Origin: Ectocarpus siliculosus
Taxonomy: Eukaryota > Sar > Phaeophyceae > Ectocarpales > Ectocarpaceae
Assembly (NCBI GenBank): GCA_000310025.1
Contig: FN649727.1
Coordinates: 2,429,797 to 2,493,796 of the forward strand
Length of the DNA: 64,000 nt
Direction: 5' to 3'
Below, in pieces: positions 1-11,742 of this stretch. Positions within the stretch are counted from its first letter, which is position 1. The number at the start of each line of letters is the position of its first letter. The notes under the pieces were generated by a model that worked only from the letters and a program-made list of their open reading frames with translations, was not told where the DNA came from and ran no database searches. The translations under genes and the position numbers were made by a program.

Positions 1-2038
1 AAAGAGCAAAAAAAAAATGGTCTTCAAAAAACAAACAAGAATACAGTTTTCTTAGAAAAATACAAAATCAACCCCGAGAAAAACAGATTCTCTTGTACAG
101 ACGCTTTCGTTGATGGACGCTACCTCGCCGTGCACGAGTAAGACCGGGCCGGGTTCCGTTTTTTCTCGCAACGAAGAGGAAGCTGTACACCACCACCATT
201 CCCAGAGACTGCTCTACTTTTGTGTATTGTCTCAAGAAGCAACACGCTTACAGTAGGAAGCTTCTCCCTCCCCTTCCCGCCCACTTCTCTCGTGCCGTGC
301 TTACGATGTAACCGTGAAGACCGGAAAGTTCCGAATGGGCCATACCGATCATGCGCCTAACCGTGTACCACTTTTTTACTGCGGCCGTGGAAGACTCCTG
401 CCGCCACTTCCGAGATCATCCGTTTTGTACAGTGGTTCACCCTGTATACGCTGCATAGATGGGTGCCCGCTGCTGACAACAGGTACCAAACGTCTCTCTG
501 CTCCGCCGTTTTACATGTCTAATCAATAGCATGATATCGCTGCATCCAAATTAGCACCTTTGAGAGTTACTGTGCTACAACGTTCTACAGCATGGTATCC
601 CCGCATTAAAAATGAACCCTTTTCATGATATTCGGCCCCGATATACATACGACAATACATATGCTATCGCCGCCATCAAATCAGCCCTTTCTAGGTTAGC
701 CTGCCCGTTGTGTACAGCATGGTATCGCCGGATTATAATCAACACTTCTTAGGACATCTGCCCCGATATACAGCATGATGTCGCCGCCTTCAAAATCAGC
801 CGTTCCAAATTTAGCCTGCCCCGTTGTGTACAGCATGATATTGCCACATTAACAGTCAGCCTTTCTCAAGCCATCTTTCCCTGTTGTACAGCATGATATC
901 GCCGCATCAGAGACAAGCGCCTTTGTTCCATGTTCTCCATCCCTTGGTACAGCAGTAGTCCGCCGCCTTCGAGAACAAGCCCTAGCGACTCCTCGGGGAC
1001 TTTTTTTCTGCAGTGGCTGTTTACTGCCGTTTTCAAGATTGGAAAACAATTTATTATTGATAAAATACTTCTCGTCGGCATACGGTGCCACACGAGAAGA
1101 ACAAGACCAATCAAAATTAACCAAAAAAAAGCGTCGGGCAAGCCTTATGGTCTTCGCTTGAGCAAAACTAGCACGATGTTAAATCAAAGTACTACACCAG
1201 TACATGTATGCAAGACAAGCGTTTCGTCCGCCCGTTGTATGAACAAGGACCGGGACACCAGTACCAGCAGCAGCAGTGACAACAACACTAACACTAACAC
1301 CAACAACACTGCGATAGAAACAACAACACGACGGCGGGGACAGCTCCCACCGCAACCTGCTGACGGTTAACCATACGTAAACGGAAAATAAAGTGTTTGT
1401 GGAACACAAGAAAAGAAAAACCCGCACGGAAAACGCCGGCTGGGGAAAACCACGCCAAGAAAACTTGGTCGGACCCCCAAGGTATAAACCCAGCCCTTTT
1501 CACCGATCGTGTTCATCCGAAACGGAAGCAAGGCCGTCCGATGTCTAATTTTGGCATCACGCAGGGGAGGGGAGAGAGAGAGGGCGAGAGCGACAAGCCA
1601 CCCATGTCATAAAGAAACTCATCTAATCACACGAGCAACACAAACAACAAAAATACAAGAGACACAAGAAACATTATCGTGCGACGGACACACAAAAAGC
1701 CGGAAAAGATATCGAAACATAAACTCGAAATATAGAATGGGCGCACAGCAGTAGCAGACGCCCACCCTCGGGGTACGACAACGGTGCAACAACAACTTTC
1801 GCAAGACTAAAGCAGCATGCGCAAATTTCATTGGTGCACCCCCACCCCGACCCCCTCAACTTCATCATTCCCAAACAGGGCCAGACGACCACCCCCTGGA
1901 TGGTTCCGTCACCAAATACTTTCACCAGGTCCTGTTCTGCCTGTCTGAAAAAAACAAAAGCCCTGTGTGTACCTGTGGGGGTACGCACCATCGCTGTCAC
2001 CACGGCGATCGCCAGCGTGAGGAGAACATCGGCCCGCC
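1..2038. other. Gene-poor stretch, nothing coding supported
   Basis: About 2 kb in which I see no exon with a credible protein signal or flanking splice sites. The open frames here are short and lack family resemblance. It contains the degenerate tandem repeat at 527-985 and AT-rich, A/T-homopolymer sequence around 1000-1130. Part may be 3' untranslated sequence of the minus-strand gene ending at 2767, since brown-algal 3' UTRs are long (general knowledge, not shown here). Confidence 0.5.
527..985. repeat. Degenerate ~60-bp tandem repeat, eight copies
   Basis: A core resembling TACAGCATGATATCGCCGC recurs at about 527, 587, 657, 714, 770, 831, 889 and 948, so the spacing is 56-70 bp. Most copies are followed by an A-rich stretch, then CAGCC(C/T)TT, then TTAGCCTGCCCCGTTG. 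The copies differ by point changes and small indels. No open frame runs through the array. Confidence 0.75.
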
Positions 2039-2590
2039 CTACAGCTCCGGGGCATCGCACGCCTCGAAGGCTTGCTGCGGCTCCCCGCCCTCGGAGGCGC
2101 CTTGCCCGACAACGCCCCCGCCCACTGCTTTATCCCCTGGTCCGGAGGTCTTTCCGTTCCCATCCTTGTCTTTCTCCATCTTCATCTCCCGCTCGCGCTT
2201 CTTGTCTCCATGCCTCTCCTCCTCTTCCTCCTCCTCTGACTCTTCCTCCCCAGATTCCTCATCCCAAGCTGCTTCGTCGTCATCATCATCATCATCGTCA
2301 TCATCATCATCATCATCACTATCGTCATCGTCGATATCTTCCTGTCCCCCCCGTGGCCCCACCCTAGCGCCGGCCTTGCCTTTCTTCTTGTTTCGGGGAG
2401 GAGGCATGGACAGCGCCATGAGCACCGTATACAGCTCCTTCGAGTTGCCGGTAGCGAGGTACTGAGCGTGCTTCTCGCGAGTCGTTCTCGTGATGCGCCG
2501 CCCCACCTTTTTTTCGTCGCGCGTTTCGAAACCGTTTTGTGGGAGGGGGGGCGTCATCAATCCAATCAATAGTTCGTCCCCACAACTGAA
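2039..2590 (-). other. Doubtful acidic low-complexity ORF or exon
   Basis: A minus-strand open frame ends at 2039. It holds a basic segment, then an uninterrupted Asp run (CAT/CGT trinucleotides at about 2275-2335), then Glu-rich and Lys/Arg-rich sequence. A good splice acceptor (T-rich tract then CAG, exon start about 2590) precedes it, so it could be a terminal exon. No upstream exon is visible, because the gene on the same strand ends at 2767 with its own stop. It may equally be part of that gene's 3' UTR, with the open frame produced by a trinucleotide repeat. I recognise no domain. Confidence 0.2.
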
Positions 2591-2766
2591 AATTAAAAAA
2601 TACCAAGAACAACAACAAAACTGACGCTTTGGATTCATTGCTATTTAGTCAATCTTAAGACTCTTTTCTATACAGATAGAGATGGATTCGTTGTGTCATA
2701 TTAAGAAAAACAAAAAAAAACCACCAAAACCATAAACATTTATCAAGGGCCCGTGGTGGTTAAGAT

Positions 2767-5700
2767 TTAAACGGAGGCGGACGCCAAGTAAATATTTCGG
2801 CGGGCGATAGGAAAGATGGACCCGGCAGGGCTAGCCACGTGCATCCAAGACTCCAAATCCTTGCGCACCGTAATACCACGAAGTTTCAGGGGAGCTAGAG
2901 CGCTTTGCTTGTATCTGAAACGAACGCCGTCGATCTCTCCTGAAAAATCAACCATGAATGAATGAACGCCTTTCGGCGTGGTCAGAAGCTGCATCAAAGG
3001 TCCAGGGACGGAAGTGTTCTGATACGGCCAGAGGATTGAGATTGCGGGCGAACCAGTCGGCCCGAGTGAGATCGATCACCCACCTGTGCCAGCAGGAAGA
3101 GCCTCTGCCTGTCCGTCAGCATCCCTTGCTTCGCCATCACGGCCACCAGCTGGGACACGTCTTGCCTTAGACGCCGGTCTCCGCTCGGCTCTTTACCCTC
3201 TTTGCCAGCAAAGTAAAAAAAAAATAAGGACGACGGCGGCGGCAATGGCATCAGATCAGTGGCAGAGACGTTTTTCGCTCGTCAGCCAGTTGCACAACCT
3301 CGAGACCACCATAAAATCTTGCTGCAAGATGCAAGATGCAAGATGCAAGGTGCTATCTACGAGTCGCGTGTGTTTGTGTGGCTTAAATATTAGCATCGAC
3401 CGAGCTAACCGGCTGACAATGAAAAGACGTCAGTCTCATCTGTGTTTGTGTGTGTGTGTTTAGTACTAGCATCGACCGCGCCAACCCGCTGACCAATCAA
3501 AATACGTCAGTGCCAGCGGGAAAAATCAAGGTCCTGGGATCGTATAGATACTCGGTGCGGTTCGGAAGGCAAGACGACAACGACGCCGCCGAACAATTGT
3601 CCACAAACCGGCTGAATACCTTTGCCGAACGATGACGCTGCGCTTGATGCCGACTTGCTCCCTTCAACACTACCACCAGTTTCAGCAGCAGCAGCAGCAG
3701 CAGCAGCAGCGCTCTTGGCCTCAGCAGCACTCTTCATCCCCGCAAACCTCGCCTTCATGAGCTCCTGGGCCCGCGCCCCGACCGCCGCCGCCGCCGCCGG
3801 TGTCTTGACTTCCGCGGCGGGCCGCGACCATATGCTCTCGCCCGTCGCGTCACCATCGCGACCGCCGTCACCGCTCTCACCGTCGCTGCTAACGCCGACA
3901 GAGGCTTGCGCCCGTCCACCCCCGTCTCGAGAAACACCGGAGCCGCAGCCGAGGTCCAAGCCACCCCTACCCCTACCCCTACCACCACCGGCGCCGACGC
4001 CTGACGGCTGCTGGTGCTGGTGCTGGTGCTGGTGCTGGTGGGGAAGAGCCCGTCGCTGTTGCGGAGGGTCGGCCCTTCTCGTTTCGGGCACGGCGGCGGC
4101 GGCGGCGGCGGCGGCGGTAGCCGTGGGAGGAGCGGCGGCGGTAAGCGATAGCTCTATCTCGGCCGCCGTCTGGAGCGTGTCGAGGAGGTCCTGCACCAAA
4201 AGAGTCGGCGGAAATGAGGAAAACAAGGGAGAGGACAAATGGGGAACAGGCTCAAAAACGGGGGGGGCGACAGGCACCAGTACCCATCTCGTCCAGTTGC
4301 GGGGCCCCCTCCTCCGCCGAAAACACCTCAAACGACCTAAACTTCTAGATACGAGAAGCTGCACGGGGTACAAGCGCTGTCGACAAAACGCACGCGAGAG
4401 GTGCATCAAGCTCGACCTTCAACGAATTTTCCAAACAAAACAGCAGTTTCTACGTGCCACAGCGTTCCACATAAGGCCGAACGTCAACGGTAAGAGCGTG
4501 CCAGCCCGCACCCCGCTTCGAGGGGCGGGGCGAGAGCTCCCACCTCAAGGTCTTGGTTGGCCCCGTATGCTTCCACCGCCGCCAGCAAGACGGGGCTCCC
4601 CCTGTTGGACATGGTCTTGAGCGTCCGCTCTTCGCGCTCCCCGATCACTCCCCTCAGTCTCAGCAGCTGCGAGCACCCCGCGACGACTCGACAGAGCTGC
4701 CCGACCACCATATGGAACGCCGGGTTGCCCGCCTCTCCCTTGCCGTGTCCGATTGTTCCACGATCAACCAGTCCGCCGTGAGAGACAGCAGCGGTACCCT
4801 CTGCCGAATTGCCGGTCTGAGTAGAAGCACTACTGCTGTTGGCAGGCGCTGTCGACGCCGAAGCTACTAGTTCTGATGACGCCGCTGCCGCTGTTGCTGC
4901 TGGGGTAGACGCCGATATTGATGAAACCGAGGCGTGGGGGATATTCTTCGCTGACAACACGGTGCGACTCACCGATGGCTGTGGCTCTTGCTCGTGCTGG
5001 TGCTGTGGTTGTTCTTGCTGATGTTGCTGCTGCTGCTGATGCTGCTGCTGATGCTGTGGTTGTGGCTGCTGCCGCTGCTGTTGCTGCTGCTGCTGCTGCC
5101 GTCTTGGCCAAAACGGAGAGTCTGCCTCGCCCGGGGGCGGCGGCTGCGACGTATTGGCTGCCAATACGACCGCTTGATCTCGCTCCAGAAGAGCCGGCAG
5201 GCATTGAAGATTTTGCTGGGGGCAAAAGAGGTGAGGGGGATCGCAACAATTTTTATGGGTAACGAAGGGGGTGACTGTCAGTAAGCCGCCCACTACCGAG
5301 CAGCGCGAAAGCGGACACGGAGTGCAACACTGAACTGAAAAAAGAGGCATGGCACGCTGCGCCTAAAAAAAACAGCAGGTGAGGGAGTGCCAAATACTAC
5401 CAAGGAGACACCCACCTACGGTTGCTTTGAAACGGGCATACCACGTGGGGCCCTCCGTCCAGCAGGGGGTGCTGTGCAAGCCTACTTACGCCAAACCTAT
5501 AAAAAGAAAGTCAGCATTGTCCCACTCCCTTCCTCCCTTTTGAGCCGCCTTTGGCAAAGTAGGAAGGAACGGTTGGCCATCGGCGATCGGCCCTGTGGGA
5601 ACAATGGTCCGTCCTCTCGAGGACGCGAGGTCAACGGTCTAACAGCTAAGGCATGCGAAACACAAGAAGAGTACGCCCCCCCTCCCTCCCTGCTACCCAC

Positions 5701-8380
5701 CATCAGCCCTCGGACGTCGCCGGTCTCCTTGCACTCGTCGTAGATAGCGGAGACCCACGGGTGCCCCACAGAGATCGCCTTCTCCACCACCGCCCTGTGC
5801 TGCGCGCTGAGGCCAGCACCTCCCTCTTCGATCAGCGAGAGAGCCTGCGACCCGACGACAGCGCGCGCGCGCAAGAGGTAGCATTCGGAGCGGCGGGTGG
5901 TCCCGAGGGGATACGTAATATCTCGTGTGAGCTGGCGAGCAGCAAGGCTACTTAGTTAGGGTTGGCAGCGACGAGTGTACGCCTCGATTCGATTCGATAC
6001 GGAAGCCTTCGATCAAGGGGCTGGATGGAAACATCATACGTGCAGCACCCATGACGACGTGACCGTACCGGCTCGGCTGCCTACCGTTCCGACGAACGAA
6101 GCACAAGAACACGCTCAACCGCGGCTGGTCGTGAACCACCATGGCACCGCCGTTTGACGATAAAAAAGAGCAGTGGCAACGTAATCACACGACCAAGGCG
6201 AGCACGTACGGCATACAGCAGGACAACGACATGAAACAACACCCCGTCCCCGACCGTCTGTCGCCTTTCATCCATTCTCTGCCAGGTCACCTGACGCAAA
6301 AAATCGTCGCGCAGCTCGGCCTCGCGTGCAACGAGGTCCTCTGCCGCCATGCGGCCCTGCCCCAGACTCCCGTCTGTCGTCGCCGCCCCCGCCGCTTTCA
6401 CCCCTCCAACTGCTGCAGCGGCACGGGGCTGCTGCCGTGGGTCATCATTATCAGCGGTGCGTCCCTGTTGTTCAGGACCGAACGCTCTCACGACGGCCTC
6501 GAGCATGCCTTCTCCGTCTTCCTGCCGGCCCTGCTTCCGCTCGCCGAGGTACGCCGAAACCAGGCTCGAGTCGAGCGTGACGACCTTGTGCAGCGCCCGA
6601 ACGTACGCTTGCTTGGAAATCTACGGAGATAGCAAAAGCGATCCAATCGGTTTTCGCAACACAGGTTGGCGTCACCACAAGGGCGGGGGGGGGCGAGAGT
6701 GGTGGATAATGGCGTGGGCTGGTTCTCGTGGCAACCCACAGCAAACCGGCTCACGCTAAAATATATTCTAAGGTTAGGAACTGGCATGGTACTACTGTAC
6801 GTCAAGAGATCAACGAAACGAACGACTGAAAGCGCCCCTGAACATGAGGACCCCCCCCCCAAAAAAAAGCAAAAAACAAATACCCCCGGTGGAGTCGAAA
6901 CATTTTGAGAACGCCCCCGCAATCTGTTTTAATTTTATTGATATTGTCACCCCCGCAATAATATCTCTGACTTCGCCCCGCAGAGCAATTTGTCTTTGCC
7001 GCCCCACGGCGCGTTCACCACAGCACCCCAACTTTCAAGGCGGCAACATTATTTGATGCTGTTTCTGCTGTTGTGGTGACCGTCCGTGATTGGTCGTACT
7101 GTACTTGTTGAAATAAACTCCTAGCATCTAGCACACACGCCGACGTGTCTTGCCAACAGACATACTACCTAGGAGACAGTGCCTAGGCCCCGCACCGCGT
7201 ATAGTAGCACGAATAGAGAGGTCCGCGGCAGCAGGTGTGTGTGTGTGTGTGTGTTTGTGTGTGACAGGGTGGCGACCTGGTCCCAAATAAAGTGCGTTTC
7301 TTCATGGTTTTAACGAAGGTGGGGGGGTTTCCTTTGCCTGCAGCAAGACCGCTTACACCTGCGAGAAACCTCGGGTTTTTCTTTTTCCACCGAAAATAGT
7401 AAGCGACGCCCCGCGCGGCTTATTCGTCAGACAACAGAACTGCGCGCCCAATCCCTGACGCGCAGTAATCACACACCGAAGCAACACGTCTACTACGGTA
7501 AAACATGTCCGGAGCGCGCCAAGATTTTTTAAAACCTCAAAGAACGCGGAACATATGCAGGGACGAGGAGTTGACAATCTGAGGGTGCCCTCGACACGGG
7601 ACCGGCCGCTCGATGAACCGTCGCACACGCTGTCGTGGAACAAAGAGCCGGTTGCATGAACGAATGCCAGCAAGTGTGCACACGACGGACAAGAACCGGC
7701 TAGCCCCCGCTCACCTTCCCGGTCACAAGCGCAACGTCCGCCAGAGCTAGAGCGTCCACCTGGAACGACTCCGGCACCTCTTGCGAACGTCTGCAAAGCT
7801 GCTGTTCTTCCTCCTCCTCAGCCCACGCTCTCCTCCTTCCCCGCCCTTTCCCTCCCCTGCGAGGCATGCCACCATCTGCTTCGCCAACACTAGAGCCTCC
7901 GTCACCCCGGCCAACCTTGCCGCCAAGCACAACCTTGACCATGGAAGCAAAGCTCCTCTTCGCCTCACCGCTCCACTCCCGTCTCCGCTCCCCAGCCGGG
8001 GTAGAAGAACCAAGGCTTACTCCAGCAGCACCCGCAACGCGACACGCCGCAAACACCACGGGGTCCTCTGCGCGGAGCCTCTCGACCACGAGCACGCCCT
8101 GCTGCCGCGTGAGGGCGCCTGTTGACACCAGCTCCGGAATCGCTACGGTCTCGGCCGTGTTCACTCTCAACTCGGGGGGCGAGGAGGCCCAGGTAGGGGG
8201 GAGGCGGCTGAGGCCCGGCGAGGGCGGCGGCGTCAGCGCCGAGATGGGGAAGAGCACCTCGTCCTCGCTGGCGGCGTCTTTTGTGACGATTCGGAAAACG
8301 CGGCCTAACCTCTCCTCTTCCCGGAAAATGAGGTTGGGGTATCTGGAATCGAGACGACGGCGGAGACGCGAATGCACCAT
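2767..8380 (-). CDS. Hypothetical protein (~906 aa) with divergent helical repeats and Gln/His/Ala tracts, seven exons
   Basis: Exons in transcript order: 8380-7715, 6620-6291, 5844-5701, 5215-4544, 4190-3620, 3199-3084, 2988-2767. All junctions keep frame (phase 0, one phase 1) and all introns are GT-AG. The start is the ATG at 8380 and the stop is TAA at 2769-2767. I do not recognise the family. A ~38-residue helical motif recurs: GALTRQQ...DPVVFAACR in exon 1, GKISKQAYVRAL...LVSAYL across exons 1-2, AGLSAQHR...GHPWVSAIYDEC in exon 3, and GSPVLLAAVEAYG...DLLDTL across exons 4-5. A fifth, partial copy (GMLTDRQRLFLLAQ) lies in exon 6. Between them are poly-Gln/His (exon 4, CTG tract at about 5020-5100) and Ala-, Gly- and His-Gln-rich linkers (exon 5). 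There is no signal peptide or membrane segment. A scaffold role is only inference. Confidence 0.65.
3363..3513. repeat. ~72-bp tandem duplication in an intron
   Basis: Two diverged copies sit head to tail, at about 3363-3432 and 3437-3513. Each has a GTGTTTGTGTG-type start, TAGCATCGACCG, a shared AACC(C/G)GCTGAC block and an ACGTCAGT end. They lie in the intron between 3200 and 3619 of the minus-strand gene. A short GCAAGAT triplication at about 3320-3350 lies beside them. Confidence 0.65.
5540..5690 (+). repeat. Dispersed ~150-bp element, copy 1
   Basis: This copy shares TGAGCC(G/A)CCTTTGGCAAAG, a CCATCGG..ATCGG block, the 15-base core CCTCTCGAGGACGCG, GGTC(T)AACNGCTA and a C-run tail after GAGTACG with copies at 15648-15790, 52340-52480 (inverted) and about 8985-9115 (inverted, diverged). 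Within the core, CCTCTCGAGG is almost self-complementary. It sits in the intron between 5216 and 5700 and ends just beside the exon 3 donor at 5701. Confidence 0.8.
7216..7262. repeat. (GT)n microsatellite
   Basis: An interrupted GT dinucleotide run in the 1.1-kb intron (6621-7714) of the minus-strand gene. I see nothing else in that intron. Confidence 0.8.
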
Positions 8381-11300
8381 GTCGTAGGTGATGTGTTGAC
8401 AGCATATACGGTCGGGCGGGAGAGGGCAAGGGGGGGGCGGTCGAACTCATCCCAGCTCATTCTACAATTTCCCAAACATGCGGTGCATCAATCTAGCTTT
8501 GGCACCATCACCTTCAAAAGATGACGGTATTTTCATCGGATCTCGACGTGCCGACCTGTCGGGGTAAGATCCACGTAGGTCCCGTACCTGTAGTAGATAT
8601 GTGGACCCCAAGAGCATTCGGGGCTACTGGCTAGATAATCTACGCGTCAGGCCTAATCTGACAAAAGCCCGGCATTGCTAAATCGTACACCCAAACCAAA
8701 CCAGGCCGCCGATGGACGACCACTTAAAACATTATTGAGTGCCGAAGCGTAAGGCACCTTAGACACAAGTGACAATTATAACATGAGCACACGCAACTCC
8801 AAATCACCTGCATGATGCCGACAGGGGAATGACACCGCACGACCCCGTCACTGACGCCAGACCGACGACTCGCTCGTGGCTGGGGATCTCAAACAGTGCA
8901 CCTGCGGCAGGCGCGCACGGCGGGCATAGAAAAAAGGGGCATTGCCTAATGAGGGTTTTATCTGGAAGTACATGCGACGATGCCGCTGTTTTCGAAGCCT
9001 GTGGCGAGGGGGGGGGTGTACTCATAGTCGTGCATGCCGTAGTCGTTAGACCATTGACCTCGCATCCCTACAAAGCCGGGACGGAGCACGCCGGGTTCTC
9101 ACCGGACCAGGCTCTCACATCACCAAGCGCGAAGCGCCGTGAGGTATTCGGCGAGGGGGGGGAAATTGCGCACGATACTCGGAACCACGGTTTCATTCGG
9201 TGTCGGAACACGCATGCACACCAAAGTAAATTTTCGTGACGCCCGGCTCTGGTGTGCGTGCAGCCGATGGCTGCGGTGTCTACACAGCCGCGTGTAGTTC
9301 GTTACCCTACCATATCCATGGTGGTGCTGTACGCCACCCATAACACAAATACTGTACATGCGGTGAAACCTGCTGTGGGTCTGCGCGCCTTTTTCGTGCG
9401 GGGGGGGGCGGGAGGGGTAGGAAATTTTTGGAACGAAAATTAAAACAAAACCCTGTGTTGCAGTACACGACAAGGACGCTGCATGGCTTTTACCGTCCTC
9501 TCACGAGCGTGCTATGTCGGCGGCCTCGCGTGTGTTGATCGTCTTCGCAACTGCAGCCCAAAGACAAACAGCGAGTCATGCCTCTATAATAGTGGTATAG
9601 GCTATCTCCGCTGCATGTAGATAATGAGACAAAGCTTTGCCAACACACCAAGTAATACTTGCCATTTGCGCAAGGGGAAGCAACATGCCAACAAAGCAAT
9701 CTTGCGGCCTCGACAGCACGCTGTCACCCGACAACATGCAGCGTTCAACGAACGTTCTTAAACATCCCGACGGTGTAATAAATAGTATACAAAGTCTCGA
9801 ACGGCAACAAACGACACAACGCGTTGTTTCTACATGCACACGCCAACACACACATGTTGTGGCTGTGTTCGTGCAGCAAAAATAACGTCGAAGTCTATTG
9901 ACCTCAACACTGCTAGTTTTTACCGGTTTTTCGACCCGAGACAGATAGGGAGAAGAGAGTTAACCTGTTGGAATGACAGGGGTACGCTTTTGAAAATGCC
10001 CGCACGCATAAGTACGGTCGCCCCGGTGGTCTAGTGGGTACCCTCGCAGCCTACTAAGGGCAAGGTCATGGGCAGGAGTCCCGGTAAGGTGAGTTCTTTT
10101 TCTCGCTAAATACAATCTGGTCTAAGTTGGAAGGGACGCGCTGCAAAGCTCGTTGTTAGTAAACTAGATCGACTTCATAAGTCGCGAGGGAAGGGATTGC
10201 TGTACCCTTCTCGCGATAAAAATATCTCAGGCAGGAACCGCAGGAGGGGGTCCATCCCCCCCCTCCTATGTGACCCCGGTTGGGTCGTCCAGCTATTTAG
10301 TAGAAGTGGAGGATGGGGGCCAGAGGGGCAGACGACAGAGGCCAACGAGGAGAATAAAAAAAAAAAAACATTGTGTGGTAGCTAAAAAAAAAAGAAGCAG
10401 TTCATGTACGCAGGTTTTCGGGAGGGCATGTACACAAAAAGTAAAAAGCGTGGTACCTATTCTACGAAAGGCGGGCCGATGTAGGTGGCGTACGCATTCA
10501 GACAGGTGTGCCACCGCCTGCAAATGCCTGCAGTCGATGACTATTCCGTGTGTCGCGGCACCACCGCCGTGCAAGGCTTTCGGTGGGCAACGAACGAGAA
10601 CAACACAAGGCAAGAACAAAATGAAACTGCGGCTACGCTTCCGCACACGGCTCCTCCGCGAACCAGCCGTGAACTGCTGCAGTAGCTCTCTGGAATATGA
10701 GCGGGTGCGGTGTTTGGATTCGACCGCGAAAGGTGTAGGCAGTACGCATGAAAGGCGACACACGTGTGTACACAACCATGTCGGCGATTCACCGTCGTCG
10801 TGTGTTACCGAATCCAAAACTGCACATGCCAAGAATCCGCATGCATAATTTGAGAACTGCTTCTGCAACAAAACGGTTGGTTACTTCTAGACGCTACGCA
10901 GCGGCGATGTAGCCGCGCGATCTCGCTGCCCCAACGACAGCTTGGCAGGGCGACAGACACAGCACTTTTGTCTGTCACCCCTGCTGCTGCTGCTGTTGCT
11001 GCTGTTGCTGCTGTGTAGGTGTGTGCCCATGTAATAGACTAGATGGATTGTAGATGACTGATTCACCGGCTCTCGACCAAAGGCCTAACCCGTCAACAAG
11101 ATCGCGTCGGTTGGCAACAAAAACCAAACCAGGGTTCCAATTTCTCGGAAGTGAGGACGTGGGCGTGGACGGTACATGCATGCACTGGCCTTGACTCCCG
11201 GCCGCGCACTACTACTGCTGTGGGCAACAGATCGTCCACTTCTGCTCAAGCCTCAGTCAGCGACAGACACCAAACCAGCTTCTGTTCGATCTTCTAGGAC

Positions 11301-11742
11301 ACTCACACGATGGGCACAACAGCAGCGAGCGGCGGTTGGGGCTGCTGCTCGAGTGTCCCTCTCTCTCTCTCTTTCTGCGCTATTTTGTTTCACCCACCTA
11401 GCAGTAGCGCCATCTCTTGGGCATCGTTTCGCTCTGCCAACAGGCGCAGCTTCTCCGTCCGAGTAGACCGCCCGTCGTGGTGACAAATGGACACCACGAG
11501 CGTCGCCATGGCCTCCTGCCTGATTAAGCAGGCCCCCTGCCTGATTTAGCAAAGGGAAAGTGGCACACAAGACCAGAAGACCCAAAAGCCAAAGGACGGA
11601 CCGAGGGGGGAACGACGGACAGCTAGGACTATATACCCGATCATCTTCCGGGCGGAGCCCCCTCGATCCAAATCCGAACCCCAACCCAACCACAGCACCC
11701 ACACACACGGGAGGCCCGGTACAGACGAAGCCAGGCATCGCA
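8381..11742. other. Intergenic region between divergent genes
   Basis: 3.4 kb separate the start codon at 8380 (minus) from the ftsZ start at 11743 (plus), so both promoters must lie here. It contains the diverged repeat copy at about 8985-9115, a CAG/CTG-type tract at 10981-11010 and a CT run at 11346-11370. Overlapping 192-codon open frames on both strands at 10270-10871 look like chance: they have no domain and no splice context. No RNA gene is supported. Confidence 0.5.
8985..9115 (-). repeat. Dispersed ~150-bp element, diverged copy
   Basis: Read on the minus strand, it keeps GCGAGGTCAATGGTCTAAC, the following GCATGC block and a GAGTACACCCCCCCC tail, as in copies at 5540 and 15648. Its 5' half is strongly diverged. 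The orientation is opposite to those two copies. Confidence 0.55.

Noticed and set aside
3622-4620. 332-codon plus-strand open frame
   Set aside because: It is the antisense shadow of low-complexity exon 5 of the minus-strand gene (Ala/Gly/His-rich repeats are open in several frames).
10018-10095. tRNA-like sequence with a GGTCTAGTGGG A-box-like stretch
   Set aside because: The acceptor stem does not pair, the T-arm and B box are degenerate, and no cloverleaf can be drawn. At most it is a decayed tRNA-derived fragment.
10270-10871. Pair of overlapping 192-codon frames on opposite strands
   Set aside because: Basic and Cys-rich composition without a motif, and no splice or start context. Probably chance.
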